Of a DNA stretch of 64,000 nucleotides, positions 1 to 9,469 are shown piece by piece. The DNA comes from an uncultured Pelagibacteraceae bacterium. GTDB taxonomy: Bacteria > Pseudomonadota > Alphaproteobacteria > Pelagibacterales > AG-422-B15. Under the pieces are notes generated by a model, which was not told where the DNA came from, ran no database searches, and saw only the letters and a list, made by a program, of their open reading frames with translations. The position numbers and the translations under genes are program-made. The stretch is taken from the NCBI GenBank assembly GCA_902622985.1, contig CACNSH010000003.1, positions 62,001-126,000 on the forward strand, in the 5' to 3' direction. Numbering within the stretch: the first letter of the stretch is position 1; every line of letters begins with the position of its first letter.

Positions 1-1064
1 GCACGAAATCCAGATTTCCATTCCCCGTACTCGATTGTATCAGCTATCATTGACCAGGCCATGACACCTGCCATACCGAAACCAATGAAGCCAAAGGTTG
101 CAATAAAAGCTAATAACCAAAAGTTTTCATACCCAGTAATATAATAGATTATTAAATCTGTGATTACGTAAAGAAATGTTCCAATCATGAATAAAGTCTT
201 TTTTTCAAACCTATGTTTTATTAAGTTAACTAAATATGCACCAAACATAATTTGTAAAATCACGCCAAGTAAAATTGGACTAAAGTAAGCCTCTAATTGA
301 AGATTATATTTTACAAAATAGACAACTGTTAGTTGCTTGATATTATTTGCAACCCATGTTGTTAAAAGTGCCAATATTACGAAATGTAATGGATAATTGT
401 TAAATACCATTTTAGTAACTTTTTTAATACCAATGGTTTCTTCATATGGCTTTGAATAAACTTCTTTAGTATTAAAAAAACACAGAAATGCAAAAATAGC
501 TCCAAGAACTGCCAAACAACCCACTACAATTGGAAATCCGAACTGTGGTGAGCTAAAAAGGCCAACTAGAGGCAATGTTAGAACTGCAACAGCAATTGAT
601 CCAGAGCTGGCTCCTAAATATCTAAATGATGCGAGCGATGTTCTCTCATCTCTGTCTTGAGTCATCGCTGGAATGAGCGATCCAACTGGAATAGCAATGA
701 TTGTATATAAAGTGGTAAATGTGATGTATGTAAATAGTGCCCAGTAAAATTTACCTGTTTGTGACAAATCAGGTGAGGTAAAACATAGAATAATCATTAT
801 TAGTGCGGGGACTGATCCAAACAAGATATAAGGTCTGAATTTCCCCCATCTGGTCGAAGTATTATCTGCAATGTACCCCATAATCGGGTCAGTAAATGCG
901 TCCCAGATTTTCGCTAAAAAGAAAACTAAGCCAGCGTTTGCAGGTGATAATCCAAAAATATCTGTATAAAAAAATAGTAAGTAGAAGACAGTCAGTTGCC
1001 ACATTATATTAATGGCAAAATCACCACCACCGTAAAACAATTTTGATCTAAAACTTAGTTTCAT
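1..1064 (-). CDS. GPH/MelB-type sugar:cation symporter (MFS superfamily), 3' part cut by window edge
   Basis: Reading the minus strand from an ATG at 1064 gives an open frame to the left edge. It is a polytopic membrane protein starting MKLSFRSKLFYGGGD. The early segment DAFTDPIMGYIADNT and the late segment DTIEYGEWKSG are hallmark positions of the glycoside-pentoside-hexuronide:cation symporter family, which co-transports sugars or glycosides with Na+ or H+. About 354 residues are visible, so only the last part is missing. The start codon overlaps the stop of the serine hydrolase upstream as ATGA, so the two are probably translationally coupled. The substrate cannot be told from sequence. 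Confidence 0.85.
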   Translation of the reverse strand, partial: MKLSFRSKLFYGGGDFAINIMWQLTVFYLLFFYTDIFGLSPANAGLVFFLAKIWDAFTDPIMGYIADNTSTRWGKFRPYILFGSVPALIMIILCFTSPDLSQTGKFYWALFTYITFTTLYTIIAIPVGSLIPAMTQDRDERTSLASFRYLGASSGSIAVAVLTLPLVGLFSSPQFGFPIVVGCLAVLGAIFAFLCFFNTKEVYSKPYEETIGIKKVTKMVFNNYPLHFVILALLTTWVANNIKQLTVVYFVKYNLQLEAYFSPILLGVILQIMFGAYLVNLIKHRFEKKTLFMIGTFLYVITDLIIYYITGYENFWLLAFIATFGFIGFGMAGVMAWSMIADTIEYGEWKSGFR

Positions 1065-2203
1065 AGGGCATCATATATTGTTTCAACTAATTTAAGTGCT
1101 CTTTGATCACCGAGCATGGATCCAGTTAATAAATTCATTGTGTATGCGCAGCTAATTCCATTTTCAGGATCCCCAAATGCCATAGAACCACCCCATCCAG
1201 TATGACCAAATGCTTTACTGCTTTTACCAAATAATTTTCCACCACCGACACTATAACCTGCATGTGACCACTGCATAGGTGACTTCATTACGTGATCATC
1301 TCCACTTACTGCAACTGACGTAAGGGTATCAAAGGTATTCGATGAAATAAAATTATTTGATAAATGTGATAAGAAAAAATCATAAATTTTTGCAAGTGAT
1401 CTTGAATTAGAGTGACAATTCATAGCTGGAATTTCCGCAAGTCGCCATTCAGCTGTGTTTGCTGTTTTTGTTCTGTTTGCAGGATTAAGAAATGCAGTAA
1501 TTAAATACTCATCTACATTTGTCGGATCACTAAAAGCTTTTCTTAGGCTTTCAGAACTAATTAGTTCAGCAATATTGTCATGATATGCTGAAGGTGTACC
1601 TATAAAACACTTAGTTTCAAGAGGACTATTCAGTAACTCTTCCAAGTTCTTACCGACTGATTTATTAGTCACTCGTTTAATTAATTCACCAACTAAAAAA
1701 CCGATAGTTTTTGGATGATAACATATTTTTTCATCAGCTTTATGATATGGTTTTTGATTTGCTAACAGATCAACTACATAGTCCCATTTGTAAAAATCGG
1801 TTTCATCTATAGGTTGTCTCCATCCATACATGCCTGCTTGATGGGATAACAATGTCTTTACTTTTATATTTTCTTTTCCACAATTTCCAAATTCAGGCCA
1901 ATAGTCAGCGACATTTTTCTCTAAATCTAGTTTGTTTTCATCAATCAATTTAGCAACAATCATCGCAACAATACCCTTACTTGTTGAGTGTATGTTGACT
2001 ATTGTATTTTGGTCCCATTTGTTACTTTTATCACGATCCCTATGGCCTCCATAAAGGTCCACCAAGACTTTCCCATTTTGGTAAACAGCAAAAGACGCAC
2101 CCACTTCTTCATTATTTTCTAAGTTTTTCTTGAATAATTCGTAAGTGTTTTCGAACTTTTTATTAAACTCACCTAACGCTGTTATCTCATTATCCTTAGT
2201 CAT
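1061..2203 (-). CDS. Serine hydrolase of the class C beta-lactamase-related (EstB-like) family
   Basis: A 380-residue protein with the SxxK nucleophile motif near the N-terminus (S73-T-S-K76 in IHSTSKG) and a C-terminal HTGWGG box that stands in for the KTG triad of penicillin-recognising enzymes. No signal peptide is visible, so it is probably a cytoplasmic esterase, lipase or peptidase rather than a true beta-lactamase. It is first in a two-gene minus-strand unit with the GPH symporter, overlapping it by 4 bases, which suggests hydrolysis of an imported glycoside or ester. The substrate is unknown. Confidence 0.85.
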   Translation of the reverse strand: MTKDNEITALGEFNKKFENTYELFKKNLENNEEVGASFAVYQNGKVLVDLYGGHRDRDKSNKWDQNTIVNIHSTSKGIVAMIVAKLIDENKLDLEKNVADYWPEFGNCGKENIKVKTLLSHQAGMYGWRQPIDETDFYKWDYVVDLLANQKPYHKADEKICYHPKTIGFLVGELIKRVTNKSVGKNLEELLNSPLETKCFIGTPSAYHDNIAELISSESLRKAFSDPTNVDEYLITAFLNPANRTKTANTAEWRLAEIPAMNCHSNSRSLAKIYDFFLSHLSNNFISSNTFDTLTSVAVSGDDHVMKSPMQWSHAGYSVGGGKLFGKSSKAFGHTGWGGSMAFGDPENGISCAYTMNLLTGSMLGDQRALKLVETIYDAL

Positions 2204-2249
2204 TTATAGTGTCATAAGTCTATTATTTATATATTCTGCAGTAGATTAT

Positions 2250-3158
2250 ATGACGGAGCAGAATAACAAAACATATTTAATCGGTTTTATACTGGCACTA
2301 TCTGCTGGTTTGATATGGAGTTTTGGAGCTCCTACCGTTAGGTATATGGTAGATGCTCAGGTCTACCAATGGCATTACCTTTTTTATAGAGGTATAGTTG
2401 TAGCAACAATTTTGTTGATATATTTGATTTATAACGAAGGAATTTCTTTTTATTATAATTTTAATAGAGTTGGATCATCTGGTTTATTGGGTGGTATTGG
2501 TCTTGCTGCAGCTTTTATATTTTTTATTTTTGGAATGACTTATACCTCTGCGGCTACCACATTATTTATGATTGGCACACAACCATTATTCGCAGGGCTC
2601 TTTGCATATATTTTTCTAAAAGAAAAAATTGGTATCACAACTGCGATAGCGTGTTTTGCATCTTTGTTTGGAATCTTTCTAATGGCTTATAATGACTGGT
2701 ATGCAGGAACCTTTTTAGGTTGGGTATTTGGTTTATTCTGTTCTATAGGATTTGCAATATTTGCAACAACGCTCAGATGGCAACCAGACACACCTAAATT
2801 TACGACAATCATTATTGCTGGTATTGCCTGCTCACTTTTTTCAATGATTATGATTGTTTTATTTGCTGACAGTTACTCAATGCCGTTACAAAATATTTTA
2901 TTGAGCATGCTACATGGAACTTTAGTTGGGATTGGACTTATACTTTTAAGTTTAGGTGCGCGTTATCTGCCTGCAGCAGAATTTATGTTACTCTCTTTAA
3001 CAGAAGTTGTGGGAGGAGTAATTTGGTGTTGGATACCTCTATTTGGAGTAAACGAAGTTCCCTCAAACATAACTTTAATGGGCGGCTTGGTAATTATCAT
3101 TGCTATAAGTTTTTATGCTTTTGGTACTACAAAAAAAACTACACCGCCAACGCTATAG
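2250..3158 (+). CDS. EamA/DMT-family transporter
   Basis: A 302-residue, roughly 10-helix membrane protein with two tandem EamA halves, the drug/metabolite transporter fold typical of small-metabolite exporters. I start it at the ATG at 2250 (MTEQNNKTYLIGF). The open frame extends upstream to 2145, but that part runs antisense into the start of the serine hydrolase, and helix 1 begins properly after the 2250 start. It is followed after 6 bases by the iron alcohol dehydrogenase, so it heads a three-gene plus-strand operon. Substrate unknown. Confidence 0.85.
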   Translation: MTEQNNKTYLIGFILALSAGLIWSFGAPTVRYMVDAQVYQWHYLFYRGIVVATILLIYLIYNEGISFYYNFNRVGSSGLLGGIGLAAAFIFFIFGMTYTSAATTLFMIGTQPLFAGLFAYIFLKEKIGITTAIACFASLFGIFLMAYNDWYAGTFLGWVFGLFCSIGFAIFATTLRWQPDTPKFTTIIIAGIACSLFSMIMIVLFADSYSMPLQNILLSMLHGTLVGIGLILLSLGARYLPAAEFMLLSLTEVVGGVIWCWIPLFGVNEVPSNITLMGGLVIIIAISFYAFGTTKKTTPPTL

Positions 3159-3164
3159 AAAAGT

Positions 3165-4328
3165 ATGAGTGATATTGATAATGTTAGCTGGAATTATCCT
3201 ACCCCAATATGGTTTGGTTTAGGACGTTCCCTAGAGATTTCAAATGCCTTAGAAGCTCAAGGTATGCAAAATCCTTTAGTTGTTACTGATCCAGAATTTA
3301 CCTCTAATAAAAACTTTATAAAAATTATTGAATTATTAAAAAATAATAAAATCAAACACTCAATTTTTTCAAATATTAAAGGAAATCCAACAGGCAAGAA
3401 CGTTATGGACGGCGTTGAACACTTTTTGTCAAACAATAACGATGGTGTAATAGCGATTGGTGGAGGCAGTTCTCTTGATGCTGGTAAAGCAATTGCCTTC
3501 ATGACAAAACAAAAGGAAAACCTGTGGTTTTTTGAGGATATTGGGGACAATTGGACAAGGGCAATTACAGATCAACTTCCAAAAGTAATTGCGATACCAA
3601 CTACGGCTGGCACAGGTTCTGAAACAGGCCGCGCATCACTTATTTTGGACGAAAGTGATAAGACAAAAAAAATAATATTTCATCCCTCTTTCTTACCAGA
3701 CCTTGTAATACTTGATCCAAACCTAACTTTATCTCTTCCACCTCATCTCACAGCTGCAACAGGTATGGATGCATTAGCTCATTGTTTAGAAGCATACTGT
3801 GCTAGAGGTTTTCATCCTATGGCGGATGGTATTGCATTAGAAGGAATAAAGAACGTGAAAGATAGTCTTCTAAGTGCTTATAAAAATCCATATGATATAT
3901 TTGCAAGATCAAAAATGTTAGTAACATCATCAATGGGATCAACTGCATTTCAAAAAGGATTAGGAGCAATACATTCTCTTTCACATCCTATAAATGCAGT
4001 TAATGATATTCATCATGGTCTTTCGAATGCAATATTTATGCCATATGTACTTAAATTTAATGAACCGATTATAAATCATAGGATACAACTATTGACAAAA
4101 TACTTAGAATTAGAAAATTCTACATTTGAGGGATTTCTGTCGTGGATATTGAAGCTAAGAGATGAACTCGCTATTCCTCATACTCTAAAGGAGCTTAATC
4201 AAGAATTTGATTTTGAGCTACTTAGTGAAATGGCCTTGAAAGATCCATCTACTGGACCAAACCCACGTGATATAAGTCTTGATGAAATGAAGCAACTTTA
4301 CATTAACTCATATGAGGGTATTCTGTAA
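3165..4328 (+). CDS. Iron-containing alcohol dehydrogenase (group III)
   Basis: A 387-residue protein of normal length for the family. The nucleotide-binding GGGSSLDAGKAIA motif and the PTTAGTGSE loop lie in the N-terminal half. The metal ligands are the Asp and His of MDALAHCLEA and the two His regions HSLSHP and DIHHGL. These enzymes oxidise alcohols or reduce aldehydes with NAD(P). It sits between the EamA transporter (6-base gap) and the dienelactone-hydrolase-like gene (2-base gap), so the three probably act in one carbon pathway; maleylacetate reductase-type chemistry is possible next to a dienelactone hydrolase but not proven. Confidence 0.9.
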   Translation: MSDIDNVSWNYPTPIWFGLGRSLEISNALEAQGMQNPLVVTDPEFTSNKNFIKIIELLKNNKIKHSIFSNIKGNPTGKNVMDGVEHFLSNNNDGVIAIGGGSSLDAGKAIAFMTKQKENLWFFEDIGDNWTRAITDQLPKVIAIPTTAGTGSETGRASLILDESDKTKKIIFHPSFLPDLVILDPNLTLSLPPHLTAATGMDALAHCLEAYCARGFHPMADGIALEGIKNVKDSLLSAYKNPYDIFARSKMLVTSSMGSTAFQKGLGAIHSLSHPINAVNDIHHGLSNAIFMPYVLKFNEPIINHRIQLLTKYLELENSTFEGFLSWILKLRDELAIPHTLKELNQEFDFELLSEMALKDPSTGPNPRDISLDEMKQLYINSYEGIL

Positions 4329-4330
4329 GT

Positions 4331-5071
4331 ATGATCAAAACAGAAAAACTAGTTTATGGTTCTGCAAATTCTAGTGTGCAATTTGAAGGTTCAATAAGTT
4401 ATGAAGATAGTTTTGATACACCAAGACCAGGAGTTCTCGTATGTCATGCTTATGGAGGCCATTCTGATTTTGATATTAAGAAATCAGAACAACTTGCTGA
4501 GCTTGGGTACTTTGCATTTGCTATGGATTTATATGGACAGGGAAGAAGAGGTTCAAACCCCCAAGAGTCAATGGAGTTGATGAATGAATTTAATTCTGAC
4601 CGAGTATTGCTTCAACAAAGAATGATCCATGCTTTTGAAACCCTCAAGAATTTTGATAAAGTTGATGAAAACAAAACTGGAGCAATTGGATTTTGTTTTG
4701 GAGGAAAATGTGCACTTGATTTGGCTAGGGCAGGCGAAGATGTTAAAGGGGTTGTTAGTTTTCATGGATTATATGACGCGCCAACGGCAAGTTCAGGAAA
4801 GCAACTAAAAGGATCAATAAAAATTGACTCATCGATTTTAATTTTACATGGATACGATGATCCTATGGCCACTCCACAAAATATGATTGATTTAGCTGAT
4901 GAATTAAATTCAAAAAAAGCAAATTGGCAAATTCATGCTTACGGAAATGTTGGACATGCTTTTACAAATCCTGAAGCTAATGATCGAAACTCAGGATTAT
5001 TCTACGATGCGCATGCGGATCAGCACTCATGGCGAGAGATGTCTAATTTTTTTGAAAAAATTTTTTCTTGA
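4331..5071 (+). CDS. Dienelactone hydrolase family protein
   Basis: A 246-residue alpha/beta hydrolase of the DLH type. The nucleophile is a cysteine, C122 in the GFCFGG elbow, as in true dienelactone hydrolases. Asp at 176/177 (LHGYDDP) and H209 (GNVGHAF) complete the triad. It is probably cytoplasmic. It starts 2 bases after the iron alcohol dehydrogenase stop and ends the operon. The DLH / iron dehydrogenase pair recalls ring-cleavage lower pathways, but no ring-cleavage enzyme is adjacent. Confidence 0.88.
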   Translation: MIKTEKLVYGSANSSVQFEGSISYEDSFDTPRPGVLVCHAYGGHSDFDIKKSEQLAELGYFAFAMDLYGQGRRGSNPQESMELMNEFNSDRVLLQQRMIHAFETLKNFDKVDENKTGAIGFCFGGKCALDLARAGEDVKGVVSFHGLYDAPTASSGKQLKGSIKIDSSILILHGYDDPMATPQNMIDLADELNSKKANWQIHAYGNVGHAFTNPEANDRNSGLFYDAHADQHSWREMSNFFEKIFS

Positions 5072-5076
5072 AATTA

Positions 5077-5433
5077 TTATTCAGACTTCCAATTGATATT
5101 TTTCATTGAATTAAGATAATTCTTAAATTCTTTTATCAATTCAGAGCTTGGTTTTACTGTTTTTCGTCTTTTATCGTTCTCTGTTTTCTCTAAATGAATG
5201 AAACCCCTGTCACAAGCCTCATTAATCATCATAGATGACTTAGGCCGAGATGTATGAAAGAGCTTTGTCTTTAATTCTTCAACACATAGCTTTTCTTTAT
5301 TTTGATGAGCTGACATTACAAGGAGCATCATATGATAATGAGATGGGGTCTTTCTGAAAAAGTGCTTACTTGAGCGGTGTGATGTTCCCATTTGTTCTTC
5401 CCAAAATCTTAGGAGTGAATTTGTTGCGCTCAT
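5077..5433 (-). CDS. Winged-helix transcriptional regulator (MarR-like)
   Basis: A 118-residue protein with a winged helix-turn-helix layout: a helical N-terminus, a recognition region around LFHTSRPKSSMMINEACDRG, and a basic wing ENDKRRKTVKPS followed by a C-terminal helix, as in MarR/PadR-type regulators. It is short for MarR (usually about 140-150). It is convergent with the DLH operon (5-base gap) and lies downstream of the sulfatase operon, about 60 bases from it, so its target is not obvious from position. Confidence 0.65.
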   Translation of the reverse strand: MSATNSLLRFWEEQMGTSHRSSKHFFRKTPSHYHMMLLVMSAHQNKEKLCVEELKTKLFHTSRPKSSMMINEACDRGFIHLEKTENDKRRKTVKPSSELIKEFKNYLNSMKNINWKSE

Positions 5434-5493
5434 ATAGAAAAAATTTTACAGCAAATAGTGCGATCGTCTAATTAAATTTTAAAAAAATACTAT

Positions 5494-7167
5494 TTAATTA
5501 TCCCAATAAGTGAACTCATCGCCATCTTGAAATGCATACCCATTGTGTTTATCAATTAATATAGGAGCAGACATTGTGTTATCATATAGTGGAGGAGGTT
5601 GAACCTTCTTATGATCATTTAATAGTCTTTTCAGCTCTTCAACTTTCAACGTCATTTCGCTTGCAAGATTAATTCTCTCATAGGGGTCACTCTCAACATT
5701 AAACAACCAGTCTTTTCCAGTTCGGTGATCAGTAATGAGCTTCCAATTTTTGTGAAGAACAGTTTGAAGGCGACCTTGTAGCCAATATAGTGTTTCATGC
5801 GGCATGTCTGAATTGTGACTCTGTAAAAAGGGCAATAAGTTTACTCCGTCAATGATTCTATCATCTGGCAATTCCGCTCCAGCTGCGGCAGCAAATGTTG
5901 GTAAAATATCATTCGCGTGAATAGGAGCGTTAAATTCTATTCCTGGTTCAATTTTATTTGGCCACTTAGCCATAAAAGGGACATGCAAACCACCTTCGAA
6001 ATGCGTTAGTTTCCATCCACGATAAGGTTTATTGATATCAGATAAATGAATGTAGTTAGCTCCACCATTATCGCTAGTTAATACAATGAGTGTATTATCT
6101 GTTAGATTATTCTTTTCAAGTGTATCTAATATTCTACCAACACTCCTATCAAGAGCTTTTAACATTGCAGAATATACTTTTAATTCTTCACTGAATTCAC
6201 CCTCGATATGGTGAAAATGATCATAGTCTTCTCTAAGAGCTTGAAGTGGATTATGAGGCGCAAAGTGAGATAGGTATAAAAAGAAGGGCCTGTTCTTATT
6301 TTTTTCAATAACTTTGATTGCTTCATCTGTGTAGTAGTCAGTAATATATCCACGAGGTTCAAATGGTTCACTCTTGTTATTTCGTGCAGCGTATTGAGTA
6401 CTGGCCCAAACCATCTCGTCAATAATTTCCCCAGTTCTAGCATTTACAACATCTGGATGATTCTCTGGAAGATAAAGTCCGCCCATTAATTGCAGGCTGT
6501 CATCAAACCCCTGATCAGTTGGACCATAACTTGGAGCAGTTCCAAGATGCCACTTTCCAATTATTGCACTGTAATATCCTTCATTTTTAAGTACCTCTGG
6601 AATAGTTATTTCGCTGGATGGCATACCTGGGTATCCAATATTACCATTATTATCTAAAGCAGTGAGTTCAGCTTCATCATCAAAAATTATAGACAACCCT
6701 GTATCGTTTAATTCTTCACCCCATTTTGCAATAGTAATGAGTGATTTAAATGTAGGGGTAAATTCAAATCCAAATCTTGTTGAATAGCGACCTGTCATAA
6801 TTGAAGCACGTGAAGGAGAACAGCTCGCACTTGCCGCATAACCATTATTAAATTTTATACCTTCTAAACCAATACGGTCCATGTTTGGCGTCATTAAATT
6901 GCCATCTCCAGCTCCACCATTATAAAGTGATACATCATTGAAGCCTAAATCATCAGCAAGTATTAAAATTATATTTGGTTTATTAGCTAAGGTAGGATTT
7001 CTTTCTGATGGCCCGTCTGGCCAAATTATCTCACGGTTTTCAGCAACTGGTCTTGTGAACTCAAATATAGTTGGTAGTGACCAAAGAAATATTTGAAGTT
7101 TGTATGTCCATAGGATTAAAGAAAGAATAAGAATAAAAAAAACTGAAAGAGATATTTTTTTTATCAT
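5494..7167 (-). CDS. Membrane-anchored sulfatase (arylsulfatase type I)
   Basis: A 557-residue protein with an N-terminal hydrophobic helix (about residues 5-22) acting as an uncleaved anchor, so the catalytic domain should face the periplasm. The metal-binding ILADDLGFND motif begins near residue 68. The formylglycine site is C116-S-P-S-R, followed by TGRY. Such enzymes need Cys-to-formylglycine conversion; no maturase is present in this window. It hydrolyses sulfate esters, in the sea often of algal polysaccharides or lipids. Its start shares one base with the stop of the upstream MBL-fold gene (TAATG). Confidence 0.92.
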   Translation of the reverse strand: MIKKISLSVFFILILSLILWTYKLQIFLWSLPTIFEFTRPVAENREIIWPDGPSERNPTLANKPNIILILADDLGFNDVSLYNGGAGDGNLMTPNMDRIGLEGIKFNNGYAASASCSPSRASIMTGRYSTRFGFEFTPTFKSLITIAKWGEELNDTGLSIIFDDEAELTALDNNGNIGYPGMPSSEITIPEVLKNEGYYSAIIGKWHLGTAPSYGPTDQGFDDSLQLMGGLYLPENHPDVVNARTGEIIDEMVWASTQYAARNNKSEPFEPRGYITDYYTDEAIKVIEKNKNRPFFLYLSHFAPHNPLQALREDYDHFHHIEGEFSEELKVYSAMLKALDRSVGRILDTLEKNNLTDNTLIVLTSDNGGANYIHLSDINKPYRGWKLTHFEGGLHVPFMAKWPNKIEPGIEFNAPIHANDILPTFAAAAGAELPDDRIIDGVNLLPFLQSHNSDMPHETLYWLQGRLQTVLHKNWKLITDHRTGKDWLFNVESDPYERINLASEMTLKVEELKRLLNDHKKVQPPPLYDNTMSAPILIDKHNGYAFQDGDEFTYWDN

Positions 7168-8234
7168 TAATCAATATTTGTAATTGTAATATCCTCTGAA
7201 TTAACTGGTAAAATTGCTATCGTACCATCATCAGCTAATGTCCAGTTATCAGGTCGAATTTCGCTTACCCCTTTTACGAAAATTATTTTAGCAATAAAAC
7301 TATCAGGAGCTGGAATCAGGTGATAAAAAATTAACTCTTTTACATTTGCTTCATTTGCAGCTTGCGCAGCTTCGACAGGTGATGCGTGGTATCCCTGGAT
7401 ATCATAAAAAACTCTTGAAATTTGAGGCTGTATAATCTCGGATATATCTTCAGCTCTACCTATCATATTATATGACAAAGCATCATGAAAAAGTAAGTCA
7501 GCATTTTTTGATTGTTCAATCAAATTTGTGCTGTAATCCGTATCTCCACTAATTACGATTGATCTTCCCTTATAATCAAAGCGAAATCCCATTGAGGGAT
7601 AAACAGGCAGATGTTCAACTTCAAATGCTGTTATCTTCAGACTGCCATCGTCAAAAATAACTGGATTATCTAAATCTATTATTTTTGTATCAAAACCGGC
7701 AATATCAGATGGTGCTACTTCCTCTCCATGGTGTAGCGTTCTCCATTCATAATCAAGCTCGTAAGCCCTTGTTATCCCTTCAGTAACTAATTGCGTTCCC
7801 TCTGGACCATAGACAGGAAGTTTTCCTTCTCTATTTTGAGTTACCCATGAATAAAGATGAAAATCAGCCAAATCAGAAATATGGTCTGAGTGCAGGTGAG
7901 TAAACAGTACGGCATCTAAATTACCAAGATCTATCTGCCAGTTCATCAAATTTTGTCTACTTCCATCACCAGTATCCACTATAAACATATGGTCAGGTGT
8001 TTTTATCATGATACATGGCTCAGCTCTTCCTTTACCAGGCAATGGACCTCGAGATCCGCAGACAAGCCCAATTATATAATCACCTTTAAAGGTAACGATT
8101 TTATCTTGATTATTTAATTGAGATTCAAAAATTAAGTCGATAAAGAAATTTTGAACTGAAGTATTTCTTATTCCAAAGAACCCAACAACAAATATTAAGA
8201 TCGCAACTATTAAAAAATAATAGATTTTCCTCAT
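7167..8234 (-). CDS. Membrane-anchored metallo-beta-lactamase-fold hydrolase
   Basis: A 355-residue protein with an N-terminal transmembrane helix (about residues 3-22) and an MBL/ribonuclease Z-like domain. The zinc motif HLHSDH lies in DAVLFTHLHSDHISDL, with further ligands in VISGDTDY and FYHLIP near the C-terminus. The fold covers arylsulfatases of the AtsA type, lactonases and phosphodiesterases. Being translationally coupled to the sulfatase and tethered in the same way, it may act on the same extracytoplasmic substrate; that is inference. Confidence 0.85.
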   Translation of the reverse strand: MRKIYYFLIVAILIFVVGFFGIRNTSVQNFFIDLIFESQLNNQDKIVTFKGDYIIGLVCGSRGPLPGKGRAEPCIMIKTPDHMFIVDTGDGSRQNLMNWQIDLGNLDAVLFTHLHSDHISDLADFHLYSWVTQNREGKLPVYGPEGTQLVTEGITRAYELDYEWRTLHHGEEVAPSDIAGFDTKIIDLDNPVIFDDGSLKITAFEVEHLPVYPSMGFRFDYKGRSIVISGDTDYSTNLIEQSKNADLLFHDALSYNMIGRAEDISEIIQPQISRVFYDIQGYHASPVEAAQAANEANVKELIFYHLIPAPDSFIAKIIFVKGVSEIRPDNWTLADDGTIAILPVNSEDITITNID

Positions 8235-8236
8235 AG

Positions 8237-8614
8237 TTAATTATCAGAAACCTTTCTGGATGTAATAAGCAATATTGCAACAAGAACAATTTCAATTACA
8301 ATAAATTGAGTTGCAAAAGTTGCATCATGTGCTGCCCACGATATAATTCTAAATATTGCTGTAACACTTAAAAGCATAGCAGGAGCATAAAACCAGATAT
8401 TTTTCAGAGTATAAGCTGCAAGTATCATCATCAAACCAATGCAAAAGAAATAACTTCCAACATCGCCAATAAGACTACTTCGACCTAATCCTTCTGGAAT
8501 TACTAATATGCCAAAATTTGCTCCAGCATCGTAAGGGGATATTATCCAAACAAGACCAAGTACGATAAATATAAATCCGTTTATTGTATTAAGAATAATT
8601 AAAAATTTATTCAT
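8237..8614 (-). CDS. Four-helix integral membrane protein, DUF4345-like
   Basis: A 125-residue protein with four predicted transmembrane helices and the motif LVWIISPYDAGANFG between helices 1 and 2, resembling the small DUF4345-type family. No catalytic motif is visible. It lies between the DJ-1/PfpI gene (4-base ATGA overlap) and the MBL-fold gene (2-base gap), inside the tethered-hydrolase operon. Function unknown. Confidence 0.65.
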   Translation of the reverse strand: MNKFLIILNTINGFIFIVLGLVWIISPYDAGANFGILVIPEGLGRSSLIGDVGSYFFCIGLMMILAAYTLKNIWFYAPAMLLSVTAIFRIISWAAHDATFATQFIVIEIVLVAILLITSRKVSDN

Positions 8615-9462
8615 GATGACTCCTTTATTATTTCCATAATTCTTTGTGCTGTTTCATGGCCTGAATTTTGATTTTGGCCAGTTACAAATCTTTTTTCATC
8701 ATCAACAACTACGTGATAAGCAAACTGGTCAAGAAATTTGGTTTTAGCTTCAAACAATGCGCCTGCTTTTTTTAATTCTTCTTCTGGATGTAATGGTGTC
8801 ATTGTAATATTAAGTTCTTTAACTTGTTTATCAGTTACACCAGTCATTTTTCTTCCAGCAATGAGAATGTTGCCGTTTTTATCTTTTGAATTAATTAATC
8901 CTAAAGGACCATGGCAAATTGCTCCTATAATGCTTCCAGAATAATATGCTTCAGAAATTCCTGCAGCTAAGGTATCTGAAAAGCCCAAGTCATATGCAGC
9001 TCCCCATCCACCAGCAAGAAATACAATATCATACGTAGAGAAATCTATTTCATTAATATTGATTGAATTGTTAAGTTTATCAACCGCCTCAGCATCCTTA
9101 TAAAATCTTTTATCGGATGAAGACCTCACAAAATATGATGTTGTTTGTGGATCCACTGGAATCTCTCCACCTTTGATACTTGCAATATCAACACTGATGT
9201 TAGCATCTATAAATTCGAAATAGGGGGCAGTTAACTCAGAACTTGCGAGACCTGAGGGTTTACCAGATGACTCTCCTGGATAATTTAAAACCCCATGACT
9301 TGTTGCAATTATAAGAGCTTTTTTTCCAGCTAAATCAAATGTATTTCCATCATAGTCAGGATGTAAACCCAAGTTTTTAAGAACATATGGCAAAATAATA
9401 ATTACCGTAATAACGATAACAACTAGAGATAACAAAGTTTTTCTAACTGTTGACTGATACAT
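8611..9462 (-). CDS. Membrane-anchored DJ-1/PfpI-family (type 1 glutamine amidotransferase-like) protein
   Basis: A 283-residue protein with an N-terminal hydrophobic helix (about residues 9-28) followed by a DJ-1/PfpI domain. The nucleophile elbow is GAIC183-H184-GPLGL, and the FLAGGWGAAYDL segment forms the second active-site loop. Relatives include Hsp31-type glyoxalases and deglycases. The membrane tether is unusual for this mostly cytoplasmic family, and its operon partners are similarly tethered. It is the first enzyme gene downstream of tetR (7-base gap). Confidence 0.85.
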   Translation of the reverse strand: MYQSTVRKTLLSLVVIVITVIIILPYVLKNLGLHPDYDGNTFDLAGKKALIIATSHGVLNYPGESSGKPSGLASSELTAPYFEFIDANISVDIASIKGGEIPVDPQTTSYFVRSSSDKRFYKDAEAVDKLNNSININEIDFSTYDIVFLAGGWGAAYDLGFSDTLAAGISEAYYSGSIIGAICHGPLGLINSKDKNGNILIAGRKMTGVTDKQVKELNITMTPLHPEEELKKAGALFEAKTKFLDQFAYHVVVDDEKRFVTGQNQNSGHETAQRIMEIIKESS

Positions 9463-9469
9463 AATTACT

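Noticed and set aside
2145-2249. Upstream start for the EamA transporter at 2145
   Set aside because: It overlaps the serine hydrolase start antisense and adds an extra hydrophobic stretch before the normal first helix.
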